A stretch of 64,000 nucleotides of DNA from Adlercreutzia hattorii (lineage in GTDB: Bacteria > Actinomycetota > Coriobacteriia > Coriobacteriales > Eggerthellaceae). Positions 1 to 7,989 of the stretch are shown in pieces; position 1 is the stretch's first letter, and the number at the start of each line of letters is the position of its first letter. The translations under genes were made by a program, and so were the position numbers. The stretch is from assembly GCF_011405655.1 (NCBI RefSeq), contig NZ_AP022829.1, positions 1,411,001-1,475,000 of the forward strand, written 5' to 3'. The notes under the pieces were generated by a model. That model searched no databases, was not told where the DNA came from, and was given only the letters and a program-made list of their open reading frames with translations.

Positions 1-2
1 CC

Positions 3-998
3 TATGACCTCAGCTTTGCCGGCCGCAGCCAGCGCGAAGGCCGGTCTGCCTACCGCATCAAGACGGAGTTCTCGCCCGAGACGCCCGCCGGTGCCCATGG
101 GAGCGCCGCGGACGTTCGCGCAGTGCTTGCTTCGGAGCCTGAGGTAGCCGTAGCAGTGGGGCGCGCCGCGGCAGAGTTGGATGGCGCGCCGGCGCCGCAT
201 CGCGTTCGAGCGGCCTTGTCTGCGGTGGACGACCAGCTCGCAGAAGTGCTCGTGGCCTGCCTCGTTCCTGAGCAGAGTCGGCGCCCCCGGGCGAGGGAGG
301 TGCGGGAGGCGCTCGCCCTGTTCTGCTCCCAGTACGCCGACAATGTGGCCCGCTCTCTGCGCGGCGAGCCCTTGGCAGCGTGCCCCTTGGGCGAGGCGGC
401 GGCAACGGCGGTCCGGCGTCGTCGGCGTTTGCGTCGGGCAGCCCGCGTGGCCGCCGACGCACTCTCAGCGGCCGTTGCCGTCGGCGGAGCCGTGGCCGTA
501 GGGCTTCTCACTCAGGACATGGCGGTGTCTTTTCCAGCGGGCCATGCAGTGTGGTCGGGGTTGATGCCGGGATCTGCGGTCTCTGCAGCGCTTCTGCTGC
601 CCCTTGCGGGCGCCCTTATCGCCCGCGGCCGCGAGAGAGACACCGGCTTCGGTTTCGCGCGAGGGCTTCTCGGGTCGCTTCTGGGCGGCACGGTGGCGGG
701 TCTTCTGGCCTCGCTCACGGCATGGCCGAGCGAGTCGGTCTCGGACGCTCTCTATGCGGTGCTGTTCCTCGCCGTCGTCGCTCCTTTACCGGGATTGGTC
801 GCCGATTGGGCCTTGGCGCTGCCTCCGTTGTCGTCTGCGTCCTCCACCGCCCCGTTGGCGCGGCCCGTCTTGCCCTGGGGTGCGGTGCCTTCCGAGGATC
901 GTGCCATCTCGACTGCGAGCCGCGAGGCCTTGGCGTTAGAGACAACGTCCGAGGCAATTTACGAATTGGCTGATGAGACCAATGAGGAGGGCGTATGA
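3..998 (+). CDS. Membrane Ser/Thr protein kinase, 3' part (5' end outside window)
   Basis: The reading frame is open from the window edge, so the N-terminus and most of the kinase domain are missing. The visible part has a C-lobe-like stretch (a Leu-rich helix, Cys-Leu, then Arg-Arg-Pro and an Arg-Glu-Val helix, roughly encoded at 230-330). This is the usual end of Hanks-type kinases, where a conserved Arg stabilises the fold. After a basic linker there are about four hydrophobic segments (encoded about 450-830), so the C-terminus is membrane-embedded. The stop codon overlaps the ATG of the next gene (ATGA at 995-998), which has an FHA domain. FHA domains bind phosphothreonine, so kinase and reader are probably co-translated partners. 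The kinase call rests on the C-lobe pattern and the FHA neighbour; catalytic motifs cannot be seen. Confidence 0.6.
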   Translation, partial: YDLSFAGRSQREGRSAYRIKTEFSPETPAGAHGSAADVRAVLASEPEVAVAVGRAAAELDGAPAPHRVRAALSAVDDQLAEVLVACLVPEQSRRPRAREVREALALFCSQYADNVARSLRGEPLAACPLGEAAATAVRRRRRLRRAARVAADALSAAVAVGGAVAVGLLTQDMAVSFPAGHAVWSGLMPGSAVSAALLLPLAGALIARGRERDTGFGFARGLLGSLLGGTVAGLLASLTAWPSESVSDALYAVLFLAVVAPLPGLVADWALALPPLSSASSTAPLARPVLPWGAVPSEDRAISTASREALALETTSEAIYELADETNEEGV

Positions 999-1975
999 CC
1001 CCCATCGATGCCACACCCACTTCCGTGCTGTTCGATTTGGCGAAGCGCCATTGCGGCGTGAGCCACAAGGAGCTGGCGGGCTTGCTGCTGTCGGGCCGCC
1101 CGCTCTCCGACGGGCGCAGCCCCCAGAGCCGCCTGGGCGATCGTACCTGGGTGTCGCGGTTCATCGTGCACGCGCCGGCTGGAACGCTCTCAGATAGCTA
1201 CTTCTGCGACTACGCCGTCGGCGCGCTCCGGTTCGCGGCGCGCATGAAATCGCTCAGCAAGCGCGCGCTCACGGGTGAGGCCATTCTCGATATCGTCTGC
1301 GGAGAGGCCGGCCGGGCCATGGACGACGCCCTGAAGGCATGCGGCCAGAGTCCCACGCTGTACCGCAACATGATGGAACGCATCGCCTGCGAGGGATCGC
1401 TGACGGCCGACGAGCGCGCCGAGGTGGCCCTGGTGCTGTTGGTGACCGCCGCTTGCACGGCCGATGTGCGACGCGCCGTGGCCGAGGCGCGCACTTTCTC
1501 CGAGAAGATGCACGGAGGCGGTCTTGCTACACCGCCCTTGGCGCCGATGCCTCAGGGCGCTGGGCGCACGGCGGCCCTAACCGGCGCCGACGATCGCCCG
1601 CGCTGGTTGGGGCTTCTGCGCATCGTCGACGGCGTCGTTGCCGGCGCGCCCCAGTGGGTGGAACCCACAGCGACGGGTGCCGAGGTGGGGGCGCTCGCGC
1701 TAACGGAAGGGGCCGTAAGCGAAGTCGGCCCCGATGTGTCCGCCCGCCATGCGCGCCTCTGGCGCGACGATGCGGGCGCGTGGTGGGTAGAAGGATGCGA
1801 TTCCCGTCACGGCACGATGCTCGTGAACGGTCTTACCGGCGAGGAGACGGTGGTGGAGCCGCCCCGCGGCCAGCGCGATGGCTGGCAAGCCTCTCCCGTG
1901 CCCGTGGCACCGGGAGACCAGCTCTGCCTCGCCGCCTCCACCACCTTCCTCCTCATAGAAGGCTACCCGGGGTAA
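995..1975 (+). CDS. FHA-domain protein
   Basis: 326 residues. The first 180 residues are helical and unrecognised. The C-terminal third (about residues 215-325) reads as a forkhead-associated domain: a Ser-Ala-Arg-His-Ala strand corresponds to the conserved SRxHA, and a later Asp-Ser-Arg-His-Gly-Thr followed by Val-Asn-Gly corresponds to the S-N-G-T...N-G loop. FHA domains bind phosphothreonine peptides. The start overlaps the stop of the membrane kinase gene and has a good ribosome site (GAGGAGG just upstream). The pair is therefore probably one signalling unit, with this protein a substrate or adaptor of the kinase. GC content is high, unlike the block that follows. Confidence 0.75.
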   Translation: MTPIDATPTSVLFDLAKRHCGVSHKELAGLLLSGRPLSDGRSPQSRLGDRTWVSRFIVHAPAGTLSDSYFCDYAVGALRFAARMKSLSKRALTGEAILDIVCGEAGRAMDDALKACGQSPTLYRNMMERIACEGSLTADERAEVALVLLVTAACTADVRRAVAEARTFSEKMHGGGLATPPLAPMPQGAGRTAALTGADDRPRWLGLLRIVDGVVAGAPQWVEPTATGAEVGALALTEGAVSEVGPDVSARHARLWRDDAGAWWVEGCDSRHGTMLVNGLTGEETVVEPPRGQRDGWQASPVPVAPGDQLCLAASTTFLLIEGYPG

Positions 1976-2003
1976 GTAACGAGTGCGATCGCACCGTATT
2001 GAT

Positions 2004-3227
2004 TCACTCCGCTATATCAGGATATTCACTCTTCCATCTTTCGATATAGCTATTTCTCAAGTCTCTGGAGTCCTCGTAATTATTCTGAGCTAACTGTCCG
2101 AGGAACTTGACCACAAATTCGTTGTAATCGCCGTCGTAGTTGTTCTTGACGTACTGGTAGAGTGTTTGGTTCTCGGCTTCCTCATCGCCTATGATCTGAT
2201 AAAGCCCCGCAGCTGAGCCAAGCTTGTTTTCTGAGCTGAGCTGGCTGGCTTTTTCACGGATGGAGCCATCGATCTCATTCTTGCAGTTTATTCTAGAATA
2301 CCAGCGTTCCAGTGTTGCGAACTCTTCAGAGTCAAGAGCGCTTTGCGCTGCCTGCGACGCACATTCTTGTGCTGCCTGGTCGGAGTCTCGATAAGTTCCG
2401 AGTTTGAGGAAGGCGGAATACGCGCTGTCGTAGTTTTTCTCGCTCAAGAGACGGGCTGCGGCATTATAAGAGGCGTTTGGAACGATGATATCCGTTGTGA
2501 AGAACAAAATGGCTAAAGCAGCAACTACGGCAATGATGAAAGAGGCGCTCGCGATCAATGTCTTTCTCTTTCGTTTGGCAGTACGGATCCTGCGTTCTTC
2601 GCATCGCGCGATAAGGGACTGTTCGTCCTCGAGGGCGACAAGATAATCTTTGGAGAGATCGCATCTGCAGCACCGATCCCGATCGACATTGGGCATGCCG
2701 CAGGAACATACCCACCATGTATTGCCAAGTGTTACCGCATGGCGGTATTTGGAAGAGTCTTTGTAAAGTTCTCCCAGTGATTTAGTGCGTTCTGTGGCTG
2801 CTTTTTTGTCAAGCACAAGCTCAGTTCCCACAGGAATGGGCCCGGGCTCGGATCCAGCCTCAGCGTGCCACTCTATTTCGGGTTGAGAGACAGAGAGAAC
2901 GCGGACGATAACGTTGGTGATTTGCGATCCAGTAAGTAAAACTGGCTCGGGGCGATACGTCTTGGCTGGCTGGATGTCGGCGTCGAGGGGGTTGAGCTCC
3001 ACGGTTTCGGAAGCGCCGTCGACATAGCTCACATCGGCTTGCAGCTTGAAACTGTCTACTGTAGCTCCGGAGATGTTCGACAGCTTCAGCTGCAGATAGC
3101 ACTGGCCCGTATCGGTGTTGCGCGATACTTGTACCGCATTTACAAGCAGCGGACAGCCTGGCTCCCAGCCTGGAGAGGCGTCTGCGCCCTGATTGTCGCT
3201 GCGAAATACGACCTTGAAGTTTGCCAC
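2004..3227 (-). CDS. Zinc-ribbon, single-TM, helical-repeat protein of unknown function
   Basis: 407 residues, not recognised as a named family. The N-terminal 130 residues are beta-rich and resemble an adhesin- or FxLYD-like domain. A four-Cys zinc ribbon follows (CSCG then CCRC, about residues 174-190), then a basic stretch and one transmembrane helix (about 222-245). The C-terminal 150 residues have helical TPR-like repeats with an alternation of Ala/Tyr and Leu/Asp. A zinc ribbon before a TM helix and repeats is common in small gut-actinomycete and Firmicutes membrane proteins of unknown role. The DNA is clearly AT-richer than the flanking housekeeping genes. It runs towards the kinase/FHA pair (convergent). 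A small membrane protein gene lies 19 bp upstream on the same strand and is probably cotranscribed. Confidence 0.6.
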   Translation of the reverse strand: MANFKVVFRSDNQGADASPGWEPGCPLLVNAVQVSRNTDTGQCYLQLKLSNISGATVDSFKLQADVSYVDGASETVELNPLDADIQPAKTYRPEPVLLTGSQITNVIVRVLSVSQPEIEWHAEAGSEPGPIPVGTELVLDKKAATERTKSLGELYKDSSKYRHAVTLGNTWWVCSCGMPNVDRDRCCRCDLSKDYLVALEDEQSLIARCEERRIRTAKRKRKTLIASASFIIAVVAALAILFFTTDIIVPNASYNAAARLLSEKNYDSAYSAFLKLGTYRDSDQAAQECASQAAQSALDSEEFATLERWYSRINCKNEIDGSIREKASQLSSENKLGSAAGLYQIIGDEEAENQTLYQYVKNNYDGDYNEFVVKFLGQLAQNNYEDSRDLRNSYIERWKSEYPDIAE

Positions 3228-3246
3228 ATCCGTCTCCTCGTACTAC

Positions 3247-3507
3247 TTAAATGGCCGGCAGATCATCAGTTAGGTTTTGTTTAGGGGCTTCGGGAAGTAT
3301 TCTGCGATCAGGCAGTCCGGCGACATATAACCCCACAGTAAAAGGAGTGAAAAAGGCAGCAATGACGTATAAGTACGCAGTGCTCTTGTTTTGGTAGTAT
3401 CCCTTCTCGCGGGCGGCTTCGACATAGAGGCTTGTGGGTGCTATGAGCAGAATGAAGTAAATCAGGAGTACAACTAAGATAAGCGGCAGTGTGTTTGGTG
3501 TAAACAT
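3247..3507 (-). CDS. Small two-TM membrane protein
   Basis: 86 residues. Two hydrophobic helices (about 7-29 and 46-66) are separated by a short charged loop, and the tail is polar. No family is recognised. The ATG at 3507 is preceded (on the minus strand) by a purine-rich GAGAGGA ribosome site. It lies 19 bp upstream of the zinc-ribbon/repeat gene, so the two probably form an operon. The protein may assist or anchor its larger neighbour; that is inference only. Confidence 0.55.
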   Translation of the reverse strand: MFTPNTLPLILVVLLIYFILLIAPTSLYVEAAREKGYYQNKSTAYLYVIAAFFTPFTVGLYVAGLPDRRILPEAPKQNLTDDLPAI

Positions 3508-3579
3508 GGTAAATCCTCTCGTTCCAAAATGTTCTGAATTGATGGGGTGTGGATATAGTATTCGACAGTAATCGAAATA

Positions 3580-3591
3580 TGTTGCGCAACA
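3580..3591. promoter_or_regulatory. Palindrome TGTTGCGCAACA, copy 1
   Basis: A perfect 12-bp palindrome lies 73 bp upstream of the small membrane protein gene (minus strand, start at 3507). The same 12 bases recur inside the longer palindrome at 4133-4154, upstream of the divergent gene. Two copies in front of two divergent genes fit a shared operator for a dimeric repressor or activator. No cognate regulator is identified. Confidence 0.45.
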
Positions 3592-3800
3592 AATTGCATA
3601 AATGACCTGCGATAATGATAGATGCTATGGGGGTAATCGCCTGGGTTTCTCATGGAAGGGGGGGGCGACGCAGAACATGGCCCCCTCGACAATGGTCATC
3701 CGATCTAAAATTGTTGCGGGAATGCGGCGTTCCGGCGAGGCAAGGGCGCGTCCTTCCGACGACGGTTGCGTGCAACCGCGGCGACGGCCCCATACAGAGG

Positions 3801-3885
3801 TAAGGAGGGTATCCACCGCAGTTACCACACTGTGTCGGGGCGCTCGTAACACGGCGAACCACCAGACAGGCAGATACCCTCCTTA
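3801..3885. repeat. 13-bp inverted repeat with 59-bp spacer
   Basis: TAAGGAGGGTATC at 3801-3813 is matched by its exact reverse complement at 3873-3885. Each arm contains a GGAGG-like core. It lies in the middle of the gene-poor gap. It could form a long-loop hairpin in RNA, be paired protein sites, or mark the ends of a small lost element. No T-run follows either arm, so it is not an intrinsic terminator. Confidence 0.5.
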
Positions 3886-4132
3886 TCAATGGTTCAACCG
3901 CAAAGAGCAAGACGCGCATACCGACAGCGAGCGCTAAAGCTCGCCTGCCGCATATTCTGTTGTAAGCGCCTTGCCCTCAAGGACAACGACACAGTGTGGT
4001 ACCCGGCATTGTACCATCAACGTCCTAACTCTCGAAGAGGACGAAGGCGGCTGGGCGACATCCATGGCCACGAAGCGAAGTCGTATCTGGTGATTGGACA
4101 TTTGCGCGGGGAGGGATCTAGCCGATGCCGTT

Positions 4133-4154
4133 AGGTTTGTTGCGCAACAAACCT
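4133..4154. promoter_or_regulatory. 22-bp perfect palindrome, copy 2 of the TGTTGCGCAACA site
   Basis: The two 11-bp halves (AGGTTTGTTGC and its complement) are perfect over 4133-4154. The centre is the same TGTTGCGCAACA found at 3580-3591. It ends 121 bp before the ATG at 4276, a suitable place for an operator controlling the leucine-rich-repeat gene. Confidence 0.5.
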
Positions 4155-4275
4155 TCCGAATAACACGTTACCCTTTGATACGTCAGCATCAGCGAAAGAG
4201 AGACGTCACGAAGCGAGCGACGGCTTTCGTCTCTGCAGTTAAAAGAGCGTCTACGGGAAAGGTTGGTTTGAGGCG

Positions 4276-4599
4276 ATGACTTTGTACAAACCGTCCTTCG
4301 GTGCCGAGAGGCCTAAGGTTATTACAATTCCGCGAGAATTCACGGGTATTGCCGATAGAGCGTTTGAGGGATGGACCTCTCTTCAGAAAGTTATCTTACC
4401 CAAAGGTATTGAGTACATCGGACATAATGCCTTCAATGGTTGCTCGTCGCTTCAATCTGTTGACATTCCGAAGAGTGTAAAGGAAATAGGGGATTGGGCG
4501 TTTAAAGAATGCTGCTCTCTAAGGTCAGTGGTTATTCCTGAAGGCGTTAAAAAATATCCTGGTTTACGTTCAAGGGGTGCATCAACCTTCGATCGGTAA
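4276..4599 (+). CDS. BspA-type leucine-rich-repeat protein, N-terminal fragment before frameshift
   Basis: 107 residues in this frame. Four 23-residue repeats of the LRR_5/BspA type are visible (Ile-Pro, Ile-Gly...Ala-Phe-x-x-Cys-x-Ser-Leu). Such repeats make solenoid binding surfaces, often in cell-surface or secreted proteins. At 4549-4554 there is a run of six A. Just after it the repeat pattern leaves this frame and continues perfectly in the -1 frame, reading Ile-Ser-Trp-Phe-Thr-Phe-Lys-Gly-Cys. The last 15 or so residues of this fragment are therefore out of frame. Without the shift the protein would run to 6626 (783 residues). The cause may be a real mutation, a phase-variable tract, productive -1 slippage on AAA-AAA, or a sequencing error. 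No signal peptide is visible at the ATG. Confidence 0.7.
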   Translation: MTLYKPSFGAERPKVITIPREFTGIADRAFEGWTSLQKVILPKGIEYIGHNAFNGCSSLQSVDIPKSVKEIGDWAFKECCSLRSVVIPEGVKKYPGLRSRGASTFDR

Positions 4600-4664
4600 G
4601 GATTCCCAGCAGTGTTGTCTCCATTGGCCGCGAAGCGTTTAAGGGATGTAAGGCTCTCGAATCT

Positions 4665-6626
4665 GTGATCGTCCCCAAAGGTGTTGAAGAGATACAGCAA
4701 GGCGCTTTTCAAGGCTGTTCGGCGTTGCGGTCTCTCACCCTCACCGAGGGACTCAAATATATAAGCGACAGCGCATTTGAGGGGTGCTCTTCGCTCGAAT
4801 CGCTGGTAGTGCCCGAAAGCGTGAGTGGTATTGATGGCAATGCCTTTGCGTATTGTTCATCGTTGGAGGCAATTCTTTTCCTCGGTAAAGGTAAAGCGTC
4901 ATCAACCCTCTGGCTCAGTGACGACCCTTTCCATTCATGTGGCGCACTTCGCACCGTCACTTTTTTGAAAGATGCGTGTACGCGCGATTCGCGTGTATTT
5001 CGTGGTTGCGCCAATCTCGAATCCATATTGGCTTTTGCGGAGGTGGTTCGAGTGGGGGGCTGCGGCCGTTTTAAGGCGCTTCGCGAAGGAAAGTTGGGGG
5101 GAGTGGGCCAGGGCACATTATTCGGAGCTGTGGAAAAGCGCGATATTGTGATTAACGCTTCGCTTGAATCGGTTCGGACAGCGCTCAGCAAGGGGGAGAC
5201 GCCCGAATTGCTGTACGAGATACTGCCCTTTGCGGATTCGTCTCCAGATTCAACCCCTCCCGTCTTCGACTCCTCTATTCCCGGCTGGCGAGCTAACGGA
5301 ACGACAGTGTGGCTCGTTCCCTTCGAGTCGGAGAGCGCCAGTGAGCTGGCGAGCATCTTCCCTCTATCAGATCTGCCGAATCCCGACGTCGAAATAGAGA
5401 AATTTGAGCCAGAGACGCGAGATAGTTCCCCGCAAGTTGATGCGGATCGTACAACCTCGCTGGTGAATTATTTGCGAACGGTGCTTGATTGCGAGACGCA
5501 AGTTTACTTGGCTGCAAGGGTAGTATGCCAGTTTGAAGAAGCGCGATTAAGATACAGCCAAGTGGCAAGATCGGTGACGCCTCAATCTCAATCGGTTCGC
5601 CAGATGGTCGAAACGCCCTTCTTGGAAATGGCAATGGCCCTTCAGGGCAGAGTTGACGCCCTCAAGGCGGGGGCGAAACCTGTTATCACCTTGGAGCATG
5701 CGGCCGAGGTGCCCCCGGTTCCGGATAAGCCAGAGGCGTTTTCCATGAAAGCCTTTGCGGATAGCCTCCCTCCAATCGAGCAACCTAACTATTTTAAGGT
5801 GGGTTTTTTCAACAAGAAAAAAGCTGAGCAAGCTAATGGGATATTGCGCGCGAAATATGAGCAAGAGGTTGAAGAGCGAGCGAAGGAAATAGCCTTAGCA
5901 AAAAAGAAGTCGGAAAAAGCTTTCGATGAATACGAACGTGCGTGCAAGCTTCGCGAGGCCGCTCTCGACAAACTCAGAAACTTGGAGATTAATAAGCTCA
6001 ACGAAAAGATAGAACGGCTCATTGCAGATGATAATCCGCTTCAAAGGACAAGAGAAGAAGCTGAGGAGCTGGAAAAGGTTTATGCGGAAGAGGAGCGAAT
6101 AGCTCGAAAAGAGCTGGAACGGGCTCTTCAGATACGCAGCGATTTGTACTCTTGCAATGTCATCTTCTCAAAATATAGGACGTTGCCCGCGATTGCATCT
6201 ATTCTCGAGTATCTTGAATCAGGACGCTGCGAAGCTCTTTCGGGGCCTGATGGGGCATACAATCTCTACGAATCGGAGCGCCGCGCCGATTTGATTATCA
6301 CTAAACTTGATGATGTTTTGGGGTCTCTCGAGAAAATCAAAGAGGGACAGCATCTTCTCTACAGCGAACTTAAGAAGGCGAACGCTACCCTCGAGAAAGT
6401 ATCCGAGCAGATAAAGTTGCTGGAAACTAATGCGCTGAACGCAATGTGGGGCATTGCGAAAAACACGGCATCTATTGCTGAGAGGGTCGAGGAGATTGCG
6501 ATAGACTCCGCAGCAACCGCCGAAGCGACTCAATCGACGGCTGAAGCATCGAGGGCCTCTGTTGCTCTTGCGGCTAAAAATAACGAACTGCTTAACTCCC
6601 TCGGGTACTTGATAGCGTTCTCGTAG
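4665..6626 (+). CDS. Leucine-rich-repeat/coiled-coil protein, main part after frameshift
   Basis: This is the continuation of the LRR protein that begins at 4276. Real coding sense in this frame begins just after the A6 run near 4556, and the GTG at 4665 has no ribosome site close by, so independent translation is doubtful. From this GTG there are further LRR_5 repeats (about residues 1-70), then about 150 residues of degenerate repeats and linker. An unrecognised region follows (about 150-350). A long coiled coil rich in Lys/Glu/Ala occupies about 370-500, and a second heptad-like Ala/Glu helix covers about 555-640. The end is mildly hydrophobic. The layout suggests a ligand-binding solenoid joined to an oligomerising stalk. 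Base composition is AT-richer than the flanks. The next gene begins 96 bp downstream on the same strand. Confidence 0.65.
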   Translation: MIVPKGVEEIQQGAFQGCSALRSLTLTEGLKYISDSAFEGCSSLESLVVPESVSGIDGNAFAYCSSLEAILFLGKGKASSTLWLSDDPFHSCGALRTVTFLKDACTRDSRVFRGCANLESILAFAEVVRVGGCGRFKALREGKLGGVGQGTLFGAVEKRDIVINASLESVRTALSKGETPELLYEILPFADSSPDSTPPVFDSSIPGWRANGTTVWLVPFESESASELASIFPLSDLPNPDVEIEKFEPETRDSSPQVDADRTTSLVNYLRTVLDCETQVYLAARVVCQFEEARLRYSQVARSVTPQSQSVRQMVETPFLEMAMALQGRVDALKAGAKPVITLEHAAEVPPVPDKPEAFSMKAFADSLPPIEQPNYFKVGFFNKKKAEQANGILRAKYEQEVEERAKEIALAKKKSEKAFDEYERACKLREAALDKLRNLEINKLNEKIERLIADDNPLQRTREEAEELEKVYAEEERIARKELERALQIRSDLYSCNVIFSKYRTLPAIASILEYLESGRCEALSGPDGAYNLYESERRADLIITKLDDVLGSLEKIKEGQHLLYSELKKANATLEKVSEQIKLLETNALNAMWGIAKNTASIAERVEEIAIDSAATAEATQSTAEASRASVALAAKNNELLNSLGYLIAFS

Positions 6627-6722
6627 GTTTGCTGTCGGGTACCTCCTGGGAAGGATCGGTGGAGGCGAGATGGGTGAGAAAAGCGCCGAGCAGGATGTTC
6701 AGCGCTATAGGAGACTGAAGTT

Positions 6723-7457
6723 TTGGGCTTGAGTAGCACGAATAGAAAACGAACCATTGCTTGTACGGCAATCATTACATCTGTCGTTGTAGTTGTGGCG
6801 ACGATCCTCGCTTTTATCGCCTTTAATTGCGCGTTCAAACAGGAGGCTCCTTCAGAATGGATGAGGGCAAATTGCGACTTCGGTGAATTTCTCGGCTATC
6901 TCGGATCATGCGTTGCTGCCGTTGCTACCGTCGCATTGGCAACGGTGTCCTACGTTCAGACGAAATGGGCTTACGAAGATCAAGAAAGGCGCGAACAGGA
7001 GAATACTAAACGTCCATTTTTTGTTATTGCGTCTGTTAAATGTGGAGACGAAAAAGCAGAAGCGTTCAATGCAAACGGTGCTTTCGAGTGCTCCGCTTCG
7101 AAAGCCGTCCATAGTATTGAGATAGTATTGCAAAATGTCGGCGATGGCCCCGCAAATAATTACCATTGGGAGTTGGATGGTTTTGGCGTATCTCCCGATG
7201 CCGAGTTGGAACTTAGTTGCGTTCCGTCAGCCTGCTCGAAGTCCCAGATGGTCCGTGTGCCTCAGGGCAACGATGTTGTAGTGAATGTAGTGAAAAGTCT
7301 GGAATACGAGAACATACTGGGATGCAAGTACCGGCAACAATTCAGAATGACCTGCCGACTTAGTGTGGTTAGGGATATGGTCGATTCACACGCTCTCGGG
7401 GCCGAGCGACAAATATTCGTTCAACCGCTTGGGCCTCAGAAGGTGCTGAAAGACTAA
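6723..7457 (+). CDS. Two-TM membrane protein of unknown function
   Basis: 244 residues from a TTG at 6723, chosen because an in-frame stop lies at 6708-6710 and AGGAG at 6709-6713 is well spaced. The N-terminus has a basic stretch and a TM helix (about 12-36). A second TM helix (about 53-75) is followed by a charged cytoplasmic helix and a beta-rich soluble domain (about 95-240) with several Cys. The family is not recognised; the layout (two TM helices, a charged linker, then a soluble domain) is common in phage-defence or accessory islands, but no catalytic motif is seen. A 20-codon ORF beginning with ATG at 6670 (after GGTGGAGG) ends at 6732 and overlaps this start. It could be a coupling leader, or the true N-terminus separated by a frameshift. 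Confidence 0.55.
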   Translation: MGLSSTNRKRTIACTAIITSVVVVVATILAFIAFNCAFKQEAPSEWMRANCDFGEFLGYLGSCVAAVATVALATVSYVQTKWAYEDQERREQENTKRPFFVIASVKCGDEKAEAFNANGAFECSASKAVHSIEIVLQNVGDGPANNYHWELDGFGVSPDAELELSCVPSACSKSQMVRVPQGNDVVVNVVKSLEYENILGCKYRQQFRMTCRLSVVRDMVDSHALGAERQIFVQPLGPQKVLKD

Positions 7458-7515
7458 CCGTTCCTTTGTATGGTTGGCGGTATAATGGCCTCGACCAAAG
7501 AAAGGAGCGCGGGCT

Positions 7516-7989
7516 ATGGCACTTATGACGGTGTACCACGGTAGCGGAGACGTCGTTGCCGCGCCCGAGATTCGAGTCGGGCGCTACACGAAAGACTTCG
7601 GACCGGGGTTTTACTGCACCGTCATCCGTGAGCAGGCCGAGCGCTGGGCGCAGCGCATGCCGGTGCCGCGCGTGAACACCTACGTGGTCCGCTTCGCCCA
7701 AGGCCTCGACATCCTGGAGTTTCCGGAGATGAGTGAGGAGTGGCTCGACTTCATCGTCGCGTGCCGCCACGGCGAGTCCCATTCCCACGACGTGGTCATA
7801 GGCGCCATGGCGGACGACCAGATATACAACTACGTTTCCGAGTACATCGAGGGTGCCATCACGCGCGAGCAGTTCTGGGCTTTGGCGAAGTTCAAGTATC
7901 CAACGCACCAGATCGCCTTCTGCACCGACAGGGCACTTGAATCACTGGAGTTCGTCAATTGCGAGGAGGTCGGAGATGGAAGGGCGTGA
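7516..7989 (+). CDS. DUF3990-like protein (putative ADP-ribosyltransferase-fold toxin)
   Basis: 157 residues. The N-terminus has Val-Tyr-His-Gly-Ser, then Gly-Arg-Tyr-x-Lys-Asp-Phe-Gly-x-Gly-Phe-Tyr-Cys-Thr and Gln-Ala-x-x-Trp-Ala. This is the signature I associate with DUF3990. That family is related in outline to ADP-ribosyltransferase/PARP-like folds, where the HG and the Gly-Phe-Tyr region line the NAD pocket. The enzymatic role is inference from fold resemblance. The ATG at 7516 follows a good AAAGGAGC site. The next gene overlaps by 14 bp and is DUF3791-like, the usual companion. The tight overlap suggests a stoichiometric pair, possibly toxin-antitoxin. Confidence 0.7.
   Translation: MALMTVYHGSGDVVAAPEIRVGRYTKDFGPGFYCTVIREQAERWAQRMPVPRVNTYVVRFAQGLDILEFPEMSEEWLDFIVACRHGESHSHDVVIGAMADDQIYNYVSEYIEGAITREQFWALAKFKYPTHQIAFCTDRALESLEFVNCEEVGDGRA

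Larger units (their letters stand above)
3508..4275. other. 768-bp gene-poor gap between divergent genes
   Basis: I see no convincing gene here. Short open frames exist on both strands but lack ribosome sites and recognisable composition. The region carries two copies of the palindrome TGTTGCGCAACA (3580-3591 and within 4133-4154) and a 13-bp inverted repeat (3801-3813 with 3873-3885). Near 3990-4090 one frame reads as a fragment with Thr-Leu-Glu-Glu-Asp-Glu-Gly-Gly-Trp. That loosely resembles the start of HicB-type antitoxin domains and may be a decayed gene; this is weak. The gap must hold the promoters for the divergent genes at 3507 and 4276. Confidence 0.5.

Noticed and set aside
3602-3937. 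Short ORFs on both strands in the 768-bp gap
   Set aside because: They have no ribosome sites, mutual overlap and no recognisable protein features.
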